Below are positions 12,621 through 23,185 of a DNA stretch of 64,000 nucleotides, piece after piece. The stretch spans positions 826,167-890,166 of the forward strand of contig BFEA01000027.1 in NCBI GenBank assembly GCA_003427395.1, written 5' to 3'. The first letter of the stretch is position 1. The number at the start of each line of letters is the position of its first letter. The notes beneath the pieces were generated by a model. The model had not been told where the DNA came from. It saw only the letters and a list, made by a program, of their open reading frames with translations, and searched no databases. Position numbers and translations under genes: made by a program. This DNA is from Chara braunii (Eukaryota; Streptophyta; Charophyceae; Charales; Characeae).

Positions 12621-12791
12621 TAAGTGCGCAGGTGAACAGGGATTCGAATAACATAGGAGGGACCATCCAAATCATCCCCAACTACATCCAAGACTTCCCA
12701 GGGACCGAAATACTGTGGCAATAGTTTACGAGAGATTTCGAATTCCCGCCCTAGTTCACTAGCCTTTACCCAAACACGTTCCCCTACCTGA
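12621..12791 (-). pseudogene. Gypsy integrase C-terminal fragment (inverted)
   Basis: Read on the minus strand from about 12800 this gives an open stretch of about 55 residues with FQVGERVWVKA, ISRKLLPQYFGPWEVLDVV and YVIRIPVHLRT. This is the GPY/F-type DNA-binding module at the integrase C-terminus of chromoviral-like gypsy elements. It is cut off at both ends and lies opposite to the LINE before it and the LTR fragment after it. It is not the missing end of gypsy 1 in its original place, because the strand is wrong. Confidence 0.82.
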
Positions 12792-13150
12792 AATGTGGAC
12801 GGTTGACAATCCTAGGGGCCCGGACTACCCGGATACTTACAACATGCAATACTACATATCCCCAGGCTTCGTTGTTATTACCACCAATTTCCCTCTCTTC
12901 CGCCTCCTCCTTCCCTATCACCAACTCACAATAGTACCGTGGAATTCCATAGCCCGCTATTGGCCCTGCACACCATGCGAAAACTGACAACGGTATCAGG
13001 CGTATCGAGACTCGGAAATTACTCGACAAACCCGAACCGGAGTCGAGCGGCGCCGACAACTGGTCGAACCGCATGATAGTCATCACGACCCACGGGTTCA
13101 CTAGATGAGAAATCAACCACGCAGACGCGACATGCAAAGACGGTAATCCC
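12791..13150 (+). pseudogene. LTR-embedded ORF, copy 1 (family of unknown function)
   Basis: The frame from ATG 12793 gives YYISPGFVVITTNFP, LLLPYHQLTIVPWNS, then WPCTPCE and a TGA (12985-12987), with the frame continuing QRYQAYRDSE. It aligns with the longer ORF at 52558-53121 (GFVIIDTHFP, FKELIVIPWTA, WPRTLCTEC, QRFERYES), including a CxxC pair after a Trp. It lacks about 45 residues of the N-terminal half. No known domain is recognised. The position, about 180 bp before a shared LTR end, repeats that of the 52558 copy. Confidence 0.7.
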
Positions 13151-13189
13151 GGACACGATCTTCGCGTGCCATCTTGCACCATGGTCCCT

Positions 13190-13324
13190 AACTTGCCACC
13201 AGAGATCTCATCTCCGACCTGGGACTCCACCCCCACTTTCCTAAAATACTTGGCTCACCCCCTTTTTCGCACTTCTGGGCCCCCATCCCACTCCGATCAG
13301 GAAGTCGCATTGGGCGTGAGGTTG
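13190..13324 (+). repeat. 3' end of an LTR of the gypsy 2/3 family (diverged)
   Basis: The block containing CCCCACTTTCC, ACTTGGCTCACCCCC and CTCCGATCAGGAAGTCGC to GGGCGTGAGGTTG aligns with 53215-53329 and with the reverse complement of 39716-39840. In the last of these the same block ends directly at the primer-binding site of gypsy 2, which identifies it as an LTR end. LINE B starts immediately after it. Confidence 0.65.
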
Positions 13325-16300
13325 GGCGTCACAGCACAGCGCCACGCGGAGGAAATAGACCTACAATATCGATTACAACAACTCCAACAGCAAGAAGATG
13401 ACACCAGTAGCGACGTTGCCCGTCTAACAGAACTGGCCAACAAAATACAAACATTGGAAACCCGGATCCTGGGTCATATCAAGCACCGATGGCAAGGAAT
13501 CAGGATCCGTGGTAAGCTCCACCGACACAAAATGGAGGGTGCAATGGCTGAGAGATTTTTTAGGATGGCTAGAACAAAAGTAGGTCAAACAACTATTGAG
13601 GCCCTGGAGGAACCCAACCAACAACGAGGACCGTTGTATACCTCAACAACGGAATGTACAAAAATAGCAAGGGACTTCTATCAAGACCTCTTCACATCTG
13701 AATGTGGGGACATACCACTAACGTTGAGGCTGGCGGAAATTGAGAACTTTTTGCGCCCTCTCACTCAAACACTTACAGACCAGTAGAGAGAAGTCTTGGA
13801 GATGCCCCTAACGAAGGAGGAGATATGGACAACATTAATGCTCATGGAAGAGGAAAAGACCCCGGGCATCGACGGTCTGCCAAAGGAATTTTGGGAATCG
13901 ATGTGGGGGACCATCTCCCAGAACTTAATGAACTATTACCGAGCAATGTGGGAGACGGGTCAAATGGGAGAACATAGGTCAAGGGGTCCTGACATTGCTG
14001 TACAAAAAAGGAGCAAGTTCAAACATGAGGAACTATAGACCCATCACCCTTCTCACAGTAGTTTACAAGATGGTGGTAAAGGCACTGGACAAACGCATGG
14101 TTAAGGTAATGGTGGATATTATCCACCCCGACCAGATCGGATTCATAAACGGCAGAAATATCCACGATAATATATTCCTGGTCAATGAGATGATTAAACT
14201 TGCACGACAATCTAAACACAATGCGGCAATTATTTTCATTGACTTCAAAAAAGCCTATGACCATGTTGACTGGACCTTTTTGGACAAATGCCTGAAAAAA
14301 CTAAACTTTGGACCTCATTTCAGGCGATGGGTGGAAATATTACACAAAAATGCTACAACCAGAGTCATGGTCAATCACAACCTTGCACCACCCATCTCTC
14401 TCCAGAGGTCCGTCCGACAAGGAGACCCGATAGCACATTTTCTGTTTGTGATAGTAATGGAAGCCTTGGCGGCGAATCTACAAGCACATAAAGACATCAA
14501 GAGAATCCAAGTCGCTTCAATCTCGGAGGAAGCAATACCGGTATGTTCGCTGTTCGATAATGACCTAACCCTGATGGTGGATGCGTCACACACATCGATG
14601 GCTGAAGTGCAACACATGATGGAAAAATTTTGCACACTCTCAGACATAAGAGTCAACTGGTGGAATAAAACCCTGGGATGGTGGATTCACCATCTAGGAT
14701 TTCGGCCTCCGGAGCAGCCACGGGTTAAATGGGTACCCAACGAGGCCCCCATCCGGATCCTTGGGATTTCACTAACAGTAAATGGTAGACCATCAGTGAA
14801 CAATGAAGGACTGCTCAAATCACCGCTGGAAAAATTGATACAATGGAAGGACAAACACACTTCATTGATGGGGCGCTCCTTGGTGATAAACAATGTGGTG
14901 CTTGCTTCGCTGTGGTACAGATCGGTCATTTGGGCTCTAGATAAAACAGCCCTCCGCCCATTGCAACGATAGATAGCCGCATTCTTATGGAGGGGAGATC
15001 ACAAAAAATACAAGGTGAGCAGTAGGGTTGCATGTCAATCCATAATCCAACCAAAAGTCAAAGAGCGTGTGGGCATAATTGACCCAGCAATACAAACCAA
15101 AGCTTTGGCGTTACAATGGATCAAACGACTGTTGTTTTGCCCTGGCATTCCATGGAAGGGGCTGACCCTGGAACAAATTGCACGACTGGCCCCCGAAACA
15201 ACATCGGATAGCAGTTCTCTAACATGGTTAAAAAATAGAGGTTGGCCAATACCGAGAGGGCACTTCAGCCAACATAACCTGATCTCCCCAAGGGATCTGG
15301 CGGGAAAGGATCTGCGAAAAGACCCCTTCTGACCATCTCTTCTGAGGACATGGAGGAACCTCCCTCTGCCTGACAAAACCCAATCGGAGTGATGGGAGGA
15401 GGTATTACGACAACCCCTTTTTTAGAACAAGAGAACTGACAGGAGGGGACAGGTCCTTCACTGTACGGATTCCCCCTGACGTGTATAGGTGAAAAGGGAG
15501 TACTCATAATAAACGATATCTAGGACACAACCACAATGGATTGGATCGACTGGGACCTGCTTAAACAACAAATGAGACATAGCCATAGATCGAAAGTTAC
15601 ACTCGAGGTCATAATAGAGTGGATTCCCCTGAGCTGCTGGAAAATCCTCAAAAAGGGACCCGTTTTGCAGGAATCCGACTGAGTGCAAATCCCGAGCAGT
15701 CAGGGACAGGTAGGCAATGTGGTGTGTTGCAGTCCCAAAGGTCCGGTGGTCGTTGATATATTTAAATTGGGCAGTGACAACATCTTACATAGGCCCGTTC
15801 CCGAAGAAAGAAGATTTTTCCAAAACAAGGAACCGTCGCGAATCAGAGTGTAGGAAAATAGAGATAAATGGATGGCCTTCCTCCCAAGCACCCCGATCAC
15901 TCAACTGTCGTTAGACCCAATGGAGTGGACATGGACTTTTCCCTCCGGAAGGGGCAAGACATGTATCAAAAAATTACACAGTATAACAGTCAAATCAACA
16001 TACAGATTACTCTGTCCCGCGACTAATCTACAGGACCAGGTTGAGGCTAGATGGATGAAGCACCTGAACATTAGCAAGGAATCACTTCGGAGAGTCAAAT
16101 GGTTCCAACTAGTTAAGATGAAACCTGCGAAACTGGCCTCCCTCCAACGGCAGGTAGAACATCGTTGCCTACCAATGAATGACTGGCTAATAGACAAGAT
16201 ATCCTTGGAACAAAGTGGGCGGGCCCTGCCTTGGTGCAAACTTTGCTCTGATTCCTTCCCATCCAGGAAAAAGCCAGAAACAATAGAACATATCTTCCTG

Positions 16301-17068
16301 CAATGTCCAGGAGCAATCTGGCTCTGGTGCTGGTGGGACAGGATCGAGGACCAACTTGAAGTAACGACATCCTGACCATGGGATTGGAGAGCATTGCTAC
16401 TAGAAACATGGCCTGTAGACCAAGTGGACAACTTCACCCACAACATCGTTAAATTGGGACGTAGGGCGGTGCTATGGGCGCTCTGGAGACGCCGTTACAC
16501 ATGCGAGATGGAAAGGGTGAGACTGGAAGGCCCCAAATTCACTGAAACCATACAATAACAAATCCAAACAGAGATAGCAACTCACTGAGAAGATGTTAAA
16601 GCCCAAATTCGCCACACACATACACAACAAGACACAGACCAAAAAGTACAGGACTTATGTGCAAGACGGCTCGGGGGAAAAAAGGGGGGAAAGATTGGGA
16701 AGGTGGAAAGGAATACAAGGAGGAACCAAGAGGAGGAAGGGTTGAGTAAAGACTATCGGCTGTGTTTCCACGAGTGGACCAAGGTGGACTCCTCAATTCC
16801 AATGAGAACAACAGATGACTTCCCTGACCTTTCTCCCCCCCGACCAATAACCTGGTGGATTTGAGATGGTACGGGAGGTAGAGGGGAGCAGGGAGGAATG
16901 AGCGTGTAGCAGCAAGTATCTGCCACCCGACTTTGTTCTCCCCCTCCCCCTTTGTCCCTTTTTTTCATGCCCTTCTCAATGCTGGCAGGAATCCCCCTCA
17001 ATTGGTTCTCTAGTATACTCTAAATTCAGTCATTATCAGACATTATAAGGGATTGACTATTGGGACTG
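13325..17068 (+). mobile_element. LINE B, 5' truncated
   Basis: Same LINE family as A, D and E. It starts at the coiled-coil linker between endonuclease and RT, so the endonuclease is missing, and runs through RT and zinc finger into a 3' UTR that shares blocks with the UTR of LINE D (GTGTAGCAGCA about 16913; ATGCTGGCAGGAA about 16979). The end meets a poly(T) tract that is the poly(A) tail of the oppositely oriented LINE C, so C probably inserted into B. Confidence 0.88.
13330..16860 (+). pseudogene. LINE B ORF2: linker, reverse transcriptase, CCHC finger; catalytic site lost
   Basis: The linker (EIDLQYRLQQLQQQ to LHRHKMEGAM) aligns with LINE A 9640-9850. RT runs from PLTKEEIWTTL and TPGIDGLPKEFW (about 13800-13900) through a frameshift near 13990 to NYRPITLLTVVYKM, FIDFKKAYDHVDW and RQGDPIAHFLF. 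The catalytic box reads FDND (14553-14564) where LINE A has FADD, so one metal-binding Asp is Asn (AAT). In-frame stops lie at 13784-13786, 14970-14972 (CAG to TAG against LINE E), 15330-15332 (TGG to TGA), 15392-15394 and 16373-16375 (TGG to TGA). Further frame changes lie between 15420 and 15870. The finger is WCKLC with EHIFLQC (about 16230-16310). Confidence 0.92.
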
Positions 17069-17100
17069 TTTTTTTTTTCCTTTTTTTTTTTNTTTTTTTT
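17069..17100. repeat. Poly(T) tract with one N: poly(A) tail of LINE C
   Basis: Nearly pure T with one CC and one N (17092). It sits exactly at the 3' side of LINE C on the minus strand. Confidence 0.75.
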
Positions 17101-17229
17101 AAACATGCTCCAATCTATTCGTGGGGAGCAGCACGTCCTGGGAATCGGGCCCAGCGTCCCATATGAAGACATATACAAAACAATTTATGAACCAATTGAG
17201 GTACCGGGGCCATTTACCCGGTTTCAGCT

Positions 17230-17640
17230 TTGAGAGTATCCTCCAAGATCGTGAACAAGCTACTGAACTTCGGGATAGATGATGAGGTGTGTATGCCACA
17301 ATTTTTTTATGGGGCCAAACTAGATTGTGGGCTTTGGTGTGTTCTGGAGAGTTCGTGATACCTGGAGACAGATAAGATCCAGCCAATGCCTCCCACCCAC
17401 CCCCGTAGTTTTTTCTAACACCGCCTTCCGTTTCTGCGGGCCTGCTGAGGCCAACCCATTGACATTGAGGGTAAGCAGGTCCAAATCCGCCACATGTGCT
17501 GCCCTGCTCCATGTCTTATCCTTACCATAAAAGACCTGTAGTTCGCCTCTGCCTGGGCCGGACTTCCAATCTCGTGTTTGCTGCTGCTGTGTCCCAGGTT
17601 CAGGTATGTTCATGACTCTCCAGTCTCACCCAACTTACCT
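17230..17640 (-). pseudogene. LINE C ORF2 start: endonuclease N-terminus
   Basis: VFYGKDKTW, DLDLLTLNVNGLASAG and DLICLQ align with LINE A (AWYGKNPSW, DLDLRSLNVNGLATAD, DLICIQE). A frameshift follows and the next block, KAHNLVWPHKK, appears in the neighbouring frame (about 17320). The domain stops after about 110 residues, before the catalytic GDFN block, where the 3' UTR is joined. Confidence 0.8.
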
Positions 17641-17789
17641 TGTGTAGGATGGAGGGAATCTGGAGGATATTGTGCCTAAGGAGTGAGCGTAGACAGTGCT
17701 CGACGTCCTCGGTACTCCAGAGAGGGCTGTTGCGAATTCTCGACTGATGCACTTCCATAAGTTCCGCGTGTGATAGCCAAATCAAACCC

Positions 17790-19093
17790 GATTACTTGTG
17801 TTCTTGAAATCGGGCGAAGGCTACTCTTTGAGCCATGTGTGTTGTTCCCTCCCTAGACACCCATGTAGCCTCGACCCCGGGATTGTACTATGTCGTCATA
17901 AACTCTCACAGTCAAATTGAAGAACCTTCTTCTCAACACTATCATAACCCTGATAGGATGACCACCCCTTCAAGGTCGCCCCTTTTTGTTGCCCGTTTCC
18001 TGACGGGGAGAGGCCCACCTCCCAGGTGCCTTTATTTTTCCTTACTGGGACAAAATGGATTCCTTTCGAAGACATGGTCCCGCACCCCCCCCCCCTGCTT
18101 CAAGCATTGTCTCAATCGACGTCTCTTGGTTGGCTCGGTTTCCTACAATAGTCCCTTTTCTGGTTTGGGATTCTCGGGTGGGGGCCTTCGTGGAGGTTGC
18201 GTACGCCAAGGTTCGGCCACTGTTGTGCCTGTATGTTTTGGAGTCTCCGTAGTTTTTCCTTGTTCCGGGCAATGAAGGGCTGACCCTTGTTGCTTTTGAC
18301 TGTCACCTCTTGCAGCTACTTTTTCATTTTCCTTCTCCTTCGTTTGAAAATCCCCCTCTACTTGTGTGCTGGGTCCTTCATTTGTGGATGGGGGAGGCAA
18401 CAACTCTGCTACTTTGTGCAGCACCCGAAAACCGATTTCATGTCATGCTATTCTGGAGGGCAAACCCTCCGTTATTGCTTTCTTGAGGCTGGGGCTTCTA
18501 TCCAGGAAAGGGAAGATGCTCAGATAAGTGGCGTCCCAGAAATCGTCCGTCAGCTGGCCATATCGGTCTTTCAGGCTATTCAGGAGCCAGTCCGCCAGGT
18601 GGATCAGTTTTTGCTCCACCAGGATTTGTTGCTCCTGCTGGACCTCCTCAGCTTCTGGCTCCGGGGCCTCTTCCATAATTATTTTCAGGGGGGGGTGTGG
18701 GAGGCCCTACATCCATTGGGGCGGGGCCGAAGGCTGCCTTGAAGGGGTCAGTATTGGGAAACGGCCCGGTCGGAGGACCTTCCCCTCCCTCCATTCTAGG
18801 ATGAACATGCTGCTGTTCCTGCGTGTCGGATGCAGAGGCTGTATCGTTTTCTTTGCTCGGAGGATGCTATGTCCCTTGCCCCTTCTCTTCTTCCCCCGCG
18901 TGCCCTTGCTTCTTCGCAGCTTGGGGTGTTCGCCCCCCTTCCTTTTCTTGTATATATTCCAGTGGAGACGGACCCGGAAGGGAGGGGCCTCTGGTGGCTT
19001 ATATTGTTCCAGGGGCACTTTGGCTCTCCATTTCAGGTGTGCCTGCTCAAGCCCAGGTTCCTGTATAATCACCATGTTGTCTCTCCTCAACAC
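17790..19093 (-). pseudogene. LINE C ORF1-like region (degenerate)
   Basis: Three open pieces on the minus strand: 19093-18707 with a basic cluster (KRKGG, RSKGTRGKKRRGKGH), 18676-18443 with an acidic then helical stretch (EEAPEPEAEEVQQEQQ, LADWLLNSLKDRYGQL), and 18424-18143, Pro/Lys-rich. Their place before the endonuclease and the basic, coiled-coil-like composition fit the RNA-binding ORF1 of a LINE. No defined RNA-binding domain can be named, so the assignment rests on position. Confidence 0.5.
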
Positions 19094-19106
19094 AAGCGGT
19101 TATCGG

Positions 19107-19289
19107 GTAGCTGAAATTCAAGAATGAAAATTCTGAAGTAAGAGTTTTGGGCAATCTGAAAATCCTGAATGGTTCTGAAGTGGTGAAAGGTCCGAAGACC
19201 CTGAAAACCACATGTTTAGGCAGGCTGCATCCTGAAGTGGTGAAGGGTGTCCTTTTTTTTTTCTTTTTTTTTTTTTTAAGTTCGTTGTC
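19107..19289 (+). repeat. Copy of the 22893-23165 repeat, with poly(T)
   Basis: GAGTTTTGGGCAATCTGAAA, CTGAAGTGGTGAAAGG and the following AGGCAGGCTGCATCC block match the foldback element at 22893-23165. It ends in T8-C-T15 (19251-19278) just before LINE D. Confidence 0.75.
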
Positions 19290-20560
19290 ACAAGGTCCAG
19301 GCCAGCGAAGATGGCCTCGCTGCAATGGCAGATAGAACATCGCTGCCTCCCCACAAATGACTAGCTTATAGATCGTACATATCTAGAGCAGAAGGGTCGG
19401 GCGCTACCGTGGTGCAGATCATGCCACACCGCCTTCCCCGCCCGCAAAATCCCGGAAACTATAGAACATATATTCATGCAATGTCCAGGCGCGGTGCTTA
19501 CGTGGCGATGGTGGGACAGGATCTGGTCCAAGCTGGATACCGGCTCCAACTGGTCATGGGACTGGAGAGCCATACCTTGTGAAACATGGTCCTCCCCCAG
19601 AGATAGTGTCTTTGAACATAATATGTTCAAATTGGGGAGGAGAGAAGTCATGTGGGCCCTCTGGGGAAAATGTTGCATCTACACAATAGAGGGGGTCCGC
19701 ATGGCCAGGGAAGAGGTAACAGACATGATAAAACAGTATATCCAGCAAGAACTCAGTGTACAGTGGCAAAAAGTTAAAAACCTGCTTGAGCTGTTTCATA
19801 CATCAGATGACATATCACAAGCAATTCGGCAATTCTCCGGGGACTGGTTGGGCAATGAGAATGGGGGTTGGATCGCATTCATCCGATGGGACGTCAAGCC
19901 TGCCTAGGGTTGCCACCAAGAAGATTTCAGAAGAGATTACTCCATCGACTTCAGAGATTGGACTACAGTGGGACAGGAGACACCACTACGACCACCCACA
20001 GACTTCCCCAACCCGTTTCACCACACCAACTGACGATGGCTGACATGCAATGGTATGGAGCAGAATGAGAAAAACATTCAACACCGGTAAGGATCTGGAG
20101 CTGCCTGTTCAGCAGGTGGCAGCTGGAGATTGGCAGCAGGGGAAGAGCCGACTGGCAGGCACTTTCTCAGTTATCTGTGTTGTAAAAGAGATGAATTCAA
20201 GGGACGCTGGACCCGGTTTCCAGCAAAAAAAGGGACTGGGGCTCGTTGGCAAGGGTAGACATGCAATGGGATGGAGCGGTATGAGTGGGCCAGCGGCATC
20301 AATAGAAGGTATATCTCAAAGGTAGGGGGCTTGAGGAACCAGGGTGTAGCAGCAGGTATCTGGCGCCAGCTTCTGGGTGAAGAGGTTCGCCCCCCCCAAC
20401 ATCCTGCTCAGTCAATCCCTTGGACCCCAGGGTAATCAATGCTGGCAGGAACATTCCACATCTCCGTTTTTCTGATATGGTTCGAATTTTGCCCATGTAA
20501 GGGACGCTGGACCCGTTTTCCAGTAGGTGCCGCTCCCCACCAATAGATGGAGCTCCCCCC
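19290..20560 (+). mobile_element. LINE D, 5' truncated, with 3' UTR
   Basis: Begins inside the ORF2 C-terminal domain (MASLQWQIEHRCLP equivalent) and continues to a stop at 19904-19906. The 3' UTR shares blocks with that of LINE B. It contains a partial duplication (GACATGCAATGGTATGGAGC at about 20044 and a near copy at 20258) and the terminal GGGACGCTGG block at 20499-20550. Confidence 0.85.
19300..19906 (+). pseudogene. LINE D ORF2 C-terminus with CCHC finger
   Basis: WCRSC and EHIFMQC (about 19410-19490) form the RT-associated finger. A TAG at 19362-19364 replaces the Trp codon of sister copies (TNDWLID). Downstream, KLGRREVMWALWG to NGGWIAFIRWDVKPA gives the natural end of this ORF2 family, which LINE A lacks and LINE B shows only in shifted frames. 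Confidence 0.85.
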
Positions 20561-20644
20561 CAGGTGTTAGCAGTGTCTGCTCTTATCAGCACCGCTAACA
20601 CGTGGGGAGCATCACGTGCTGCGACCCGGGCCCAGCGTCCCATA
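20499..20644. repeat. Inverted repeat of LINE 3' ends (MITE-like, 146 bp)
   Basis: GGGACGCTGGACCC to GCTCCCCACCAATAGAT at the left is mirrored by ACGTGGGGAGCA to GGGCCCAGCGTCCC at the right, so about 45 bp pair imperfectly across a short spacer. Because the same block ends LINE C, this may be two LINE 3' ends head to head rather than a DNA transposon. No clear target duplication is visible. Confidence 0.6.
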
Positions 20645-21725
20645 TAATGGAAATACATAGATGATTGATTATTGATGGAAATTTGGGATGATTGAGGATC
20701 ATTTTGGATGATTTAGGATGTCAGAGTGGGTAATTGAGGTCATGAAATAGAGCTAGATGATGACTAATTAGAAAGATTGTCTACTCATCACTGAATTACT
20801 ATCCTATCCCTAATTTCCTGTATCCATTCCAAACAACCAATCACAATTGAGCCCGTGTTGTGCACCAATCAGGCCTCTTCCCGGTCTCACACCCCAATCT
20901 GGCTCGGTTACAGGGCAGCGCTACCCACCCCAGCTCCGACCATCGTCAGCCAGATTGTAGCCATTAGTCAAGTTTGCAGATTGCCTTCCTCCCTCGACAA
21001 TTCCATACCTCTATACAAAGCCTCAAGCTCCTACATAAGCAGGTTACAGGGCACTGCCCCAACGCCGGCTAGCGTCGTTCTGGCGCCAACTCAACCTGGC
21101 CATTGCACAAGAAGACTCAATTAGGAAATTAGCAAATCCAGAATGCCAACCAGAAATCAAGGATCTTATAATATCATAATCCTGATCAGCAAAACTTTCT
21201 GATGATGAAATTTGATGAGTACCCTGAGATGATCACAAGATGATGGATAATGATGACGACGTTGATGATTATTTCTCTGCACCCCTCCCCTTCTTCCATG
21301 TATTCTCCTCCTCTCCCCTCATTTCCTTTTCTCTTCTCGCCGCCTCCACTGAGCCCAACCCCGCTATCACCATGAAGTTCCTATCAGCCCCAACGAGAGA
21401 GAGAACCTCCCCATTCCCTTCTACCTTGAGGTAACTCGTTCCCCCAAAGGTGTACCTCAAAACTAACACTCTGACCTAGTCTGCCTCCGCTAGGAGATAA
21501 TGCGCCCCCATACATATCTCCCAGCCCCATCCCAGGTCAGCTCCCATCATCTGCGTCTACTCCCTCGAGGGCAATCACCTCCCACCTTGTGTTACCCTTG
21601 CGGAGTAGCGCTCCCTTCCTGACCAACCTACCTACCAACTAGACCATAGCCTATCTGGGAGATGATAATATAACCACCAACGCAGAGATAACTACTGATT
21701 GATGAAAAAATGAATAAAGAAACCG

Positions 21726-21766
<41 letters not shown>

Positions 21767-21770
21767 GGTA

Positions 21771-21801
<31 letters not shown>

Positions 21802-22530
21802 TAAAATTGGCAAAAATAATTAAGGAACGTCGAACTTGCGATGCCCTAATGGCATCGGTGTGGAAGATTGACAACTCACTATTGCTGTAATGAAAATAGA
21901 AGATGACAATGATTACGATTTTTACATTGAAGTCCGGATGATGATCATGAAGAAGATGAAAAAAAGATAAATAACATGGATGACGAATTAGAGAAGCCGA
22001 TGATGATTACCACCGGTAACCAAATGAGGATTACAGAAATGACGGTGTCCTTGATGAAAAATCCCCGCTGAAATGACAATGCTGAAAAACTCGATGCTCT
22101 TGATGGATAACCTGCACAAGACAAAAAACAGACGAAAGCACATATATAGGTTGATGACGACCTCCTAGCCGCTCTCTTGATGATACTCTCCCAGTGGCAC
22201 TGTGATGATTTTTCAAGTAGGACCAACGTTCTCCGCACTTTGGTCTCCACGGGGATGACTCCACTTTCCTCCACCGACATCGACTTTCGTCAACTCGCAT
22301 GAGCTCTCCAACCTCTTTAAAGGTCTTGGCTATGGAGTACTTCATGTGAAAAACACAGGGAAAATGTTCAAACAATAGTTGCCGCTACCGTTCTCTCTTT
22401 TCCTCTGTGCTTCAGGCCAAATGCCACGTCAACCTGTGATGTAGTAATGACCCAGCGCCTCTGGATACCGTGCGTGCGTCAAGCGCTATTTTTCACAACA
22501 TCACAGCACCCTTGCACTAGCGCCTCCCTC
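20645..22530. other. No gene seen; GAT-rich, AT-rich DNA
   Basis: Short ORFs only, many of them translations of GATGAT-rich sequence. No family resemblance. Confidence 0.5.
21726..21798. repeat. (GAT)n microsatellite
   Basis: ATGATG triplets in two blocks split by TTGGTA at about 21765-21770, with weaker GAT-rich sequence around them. Confidence 0.9.
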
Positions 22531-22533
22531 CCG

Positions 22534-22800
22534 TCAGCTGCCAGCACCGCGCCATGTGTCAGCTAGCATCTTACTAGTCACCCCAAGCCAGCGCCTCGCC
22601 AGCCACAAGTCACCAGCGCCCCACCACTCACCTGTTGCCAGCGCCTCGCCCCCCGCCAGCAGCCAGCGCCTCGCTGCACTCACACTGCCAGCGTCTCGCC
22701 ACTTGCGAGAAGCCAGCGCCTCGCAACCTGTGAGAAGCCAGCGCCCCGCCACCTCCGACCAGCCTGCGCCTCGCCTACAAGCAACCAGCATGCCACCATC
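22534..22800. repeat. Degenerate minisatellite based on CCAGCGCCTCGCC
   Basis: At least eight copies of a CCAGCGCCTCGCC-like core, 24-35 bp apart, in GC-rich DNA. Translation on either strand gives an artificial repetitive protein, so no gene is called. Confidence 0.75.
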
Positions 22801-22892
22801 CGCGTGCCGCGGCGGCCCGCCAGCCGTAGCGCTAGCGCTAACGTGCGCCAACCTTCGGCCAACAGCGAAGCAGCCGCCCGGGCTGCGGTGAC

Positions 22893-23165
22893 CTAAAGTG
22901 GTCAAGTGAGAGTTTTGGGCAGTTTGAAAATCTTGAATGGTCCTGAAGTGGTAAAAGGTCCGAAGACCATGAAAACCACCCTTCACCACTTGAGGATCCA
23001 GCCTGCCTAAACAAGTGGTTTTCAGGGTCTTCGGAGCTTTCACCACTTCAGGACCATTCAGGATTTTCAGACCTGAATGGTCATGAAGTGGTGAAAGGTC
23101 CGAAAACCCTGAAAACCACCTGTGCAGGCTGCATCCTGAAGTGGTGAAGGGTGTCCTGAAGTGGT
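22893..23165. repeat. Foldback repeat built from direct and inverted copies
   Basis: A unit containing GAATGGTCCTGAAGTGG, AAAGGTCCGAAGACC and CTGAAAACCAC occurs forward at about 22935, inverted at about 23010-23070 and forward again at about 23075-23150. It can therefore fold into a long hairpin. A fourth copy lies at 19107-19250. Non-coding and non-autonomous; the superfamily is unknown. Confidence 0.8.
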
Positions 23166-23185
23166 GATGAAAAATACTACTGTTG

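Larger units (their letters stand above)
17101..19105 (-). mobile_element. LINE C, internally deleted, with poly(A) tail
   Basis: Read on the minus strand: ORF1-like sequence (19093 to about 17790), the start of the endonuclease (about 17640 to 17280), then directly a 3' UTR ending with GGGACGCTGGGCCCG and CTGCTCCCCACGAATAGATT, then poly(A). RT and finger are missing, so this is a deletion derivative that could only be mobilised in trans. The terminal sequence recurs at 20499-20550 after LINE D and at 29597 and 30115, which identifies it as the LINE 3' end. Confidence 0.7.

Noticed and set aside
13166-13324. ATG at 13166 as the start of LINE B ORF2
   Set aside because: It lies in LTR sequence; LINE similarity begins only after 13325, so the open frame is a chance fusion. 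The same holds for 53336 in LINE F.
22534-23046. 170-codon minus-strand ORF with repeated RRWLLAGGEALA-like units
   Set aside because: Translation of the CCAGCGCCTCGCC minisatellite fused to the foldback repeat; several frames are open because GC-rich repeats lack stops.
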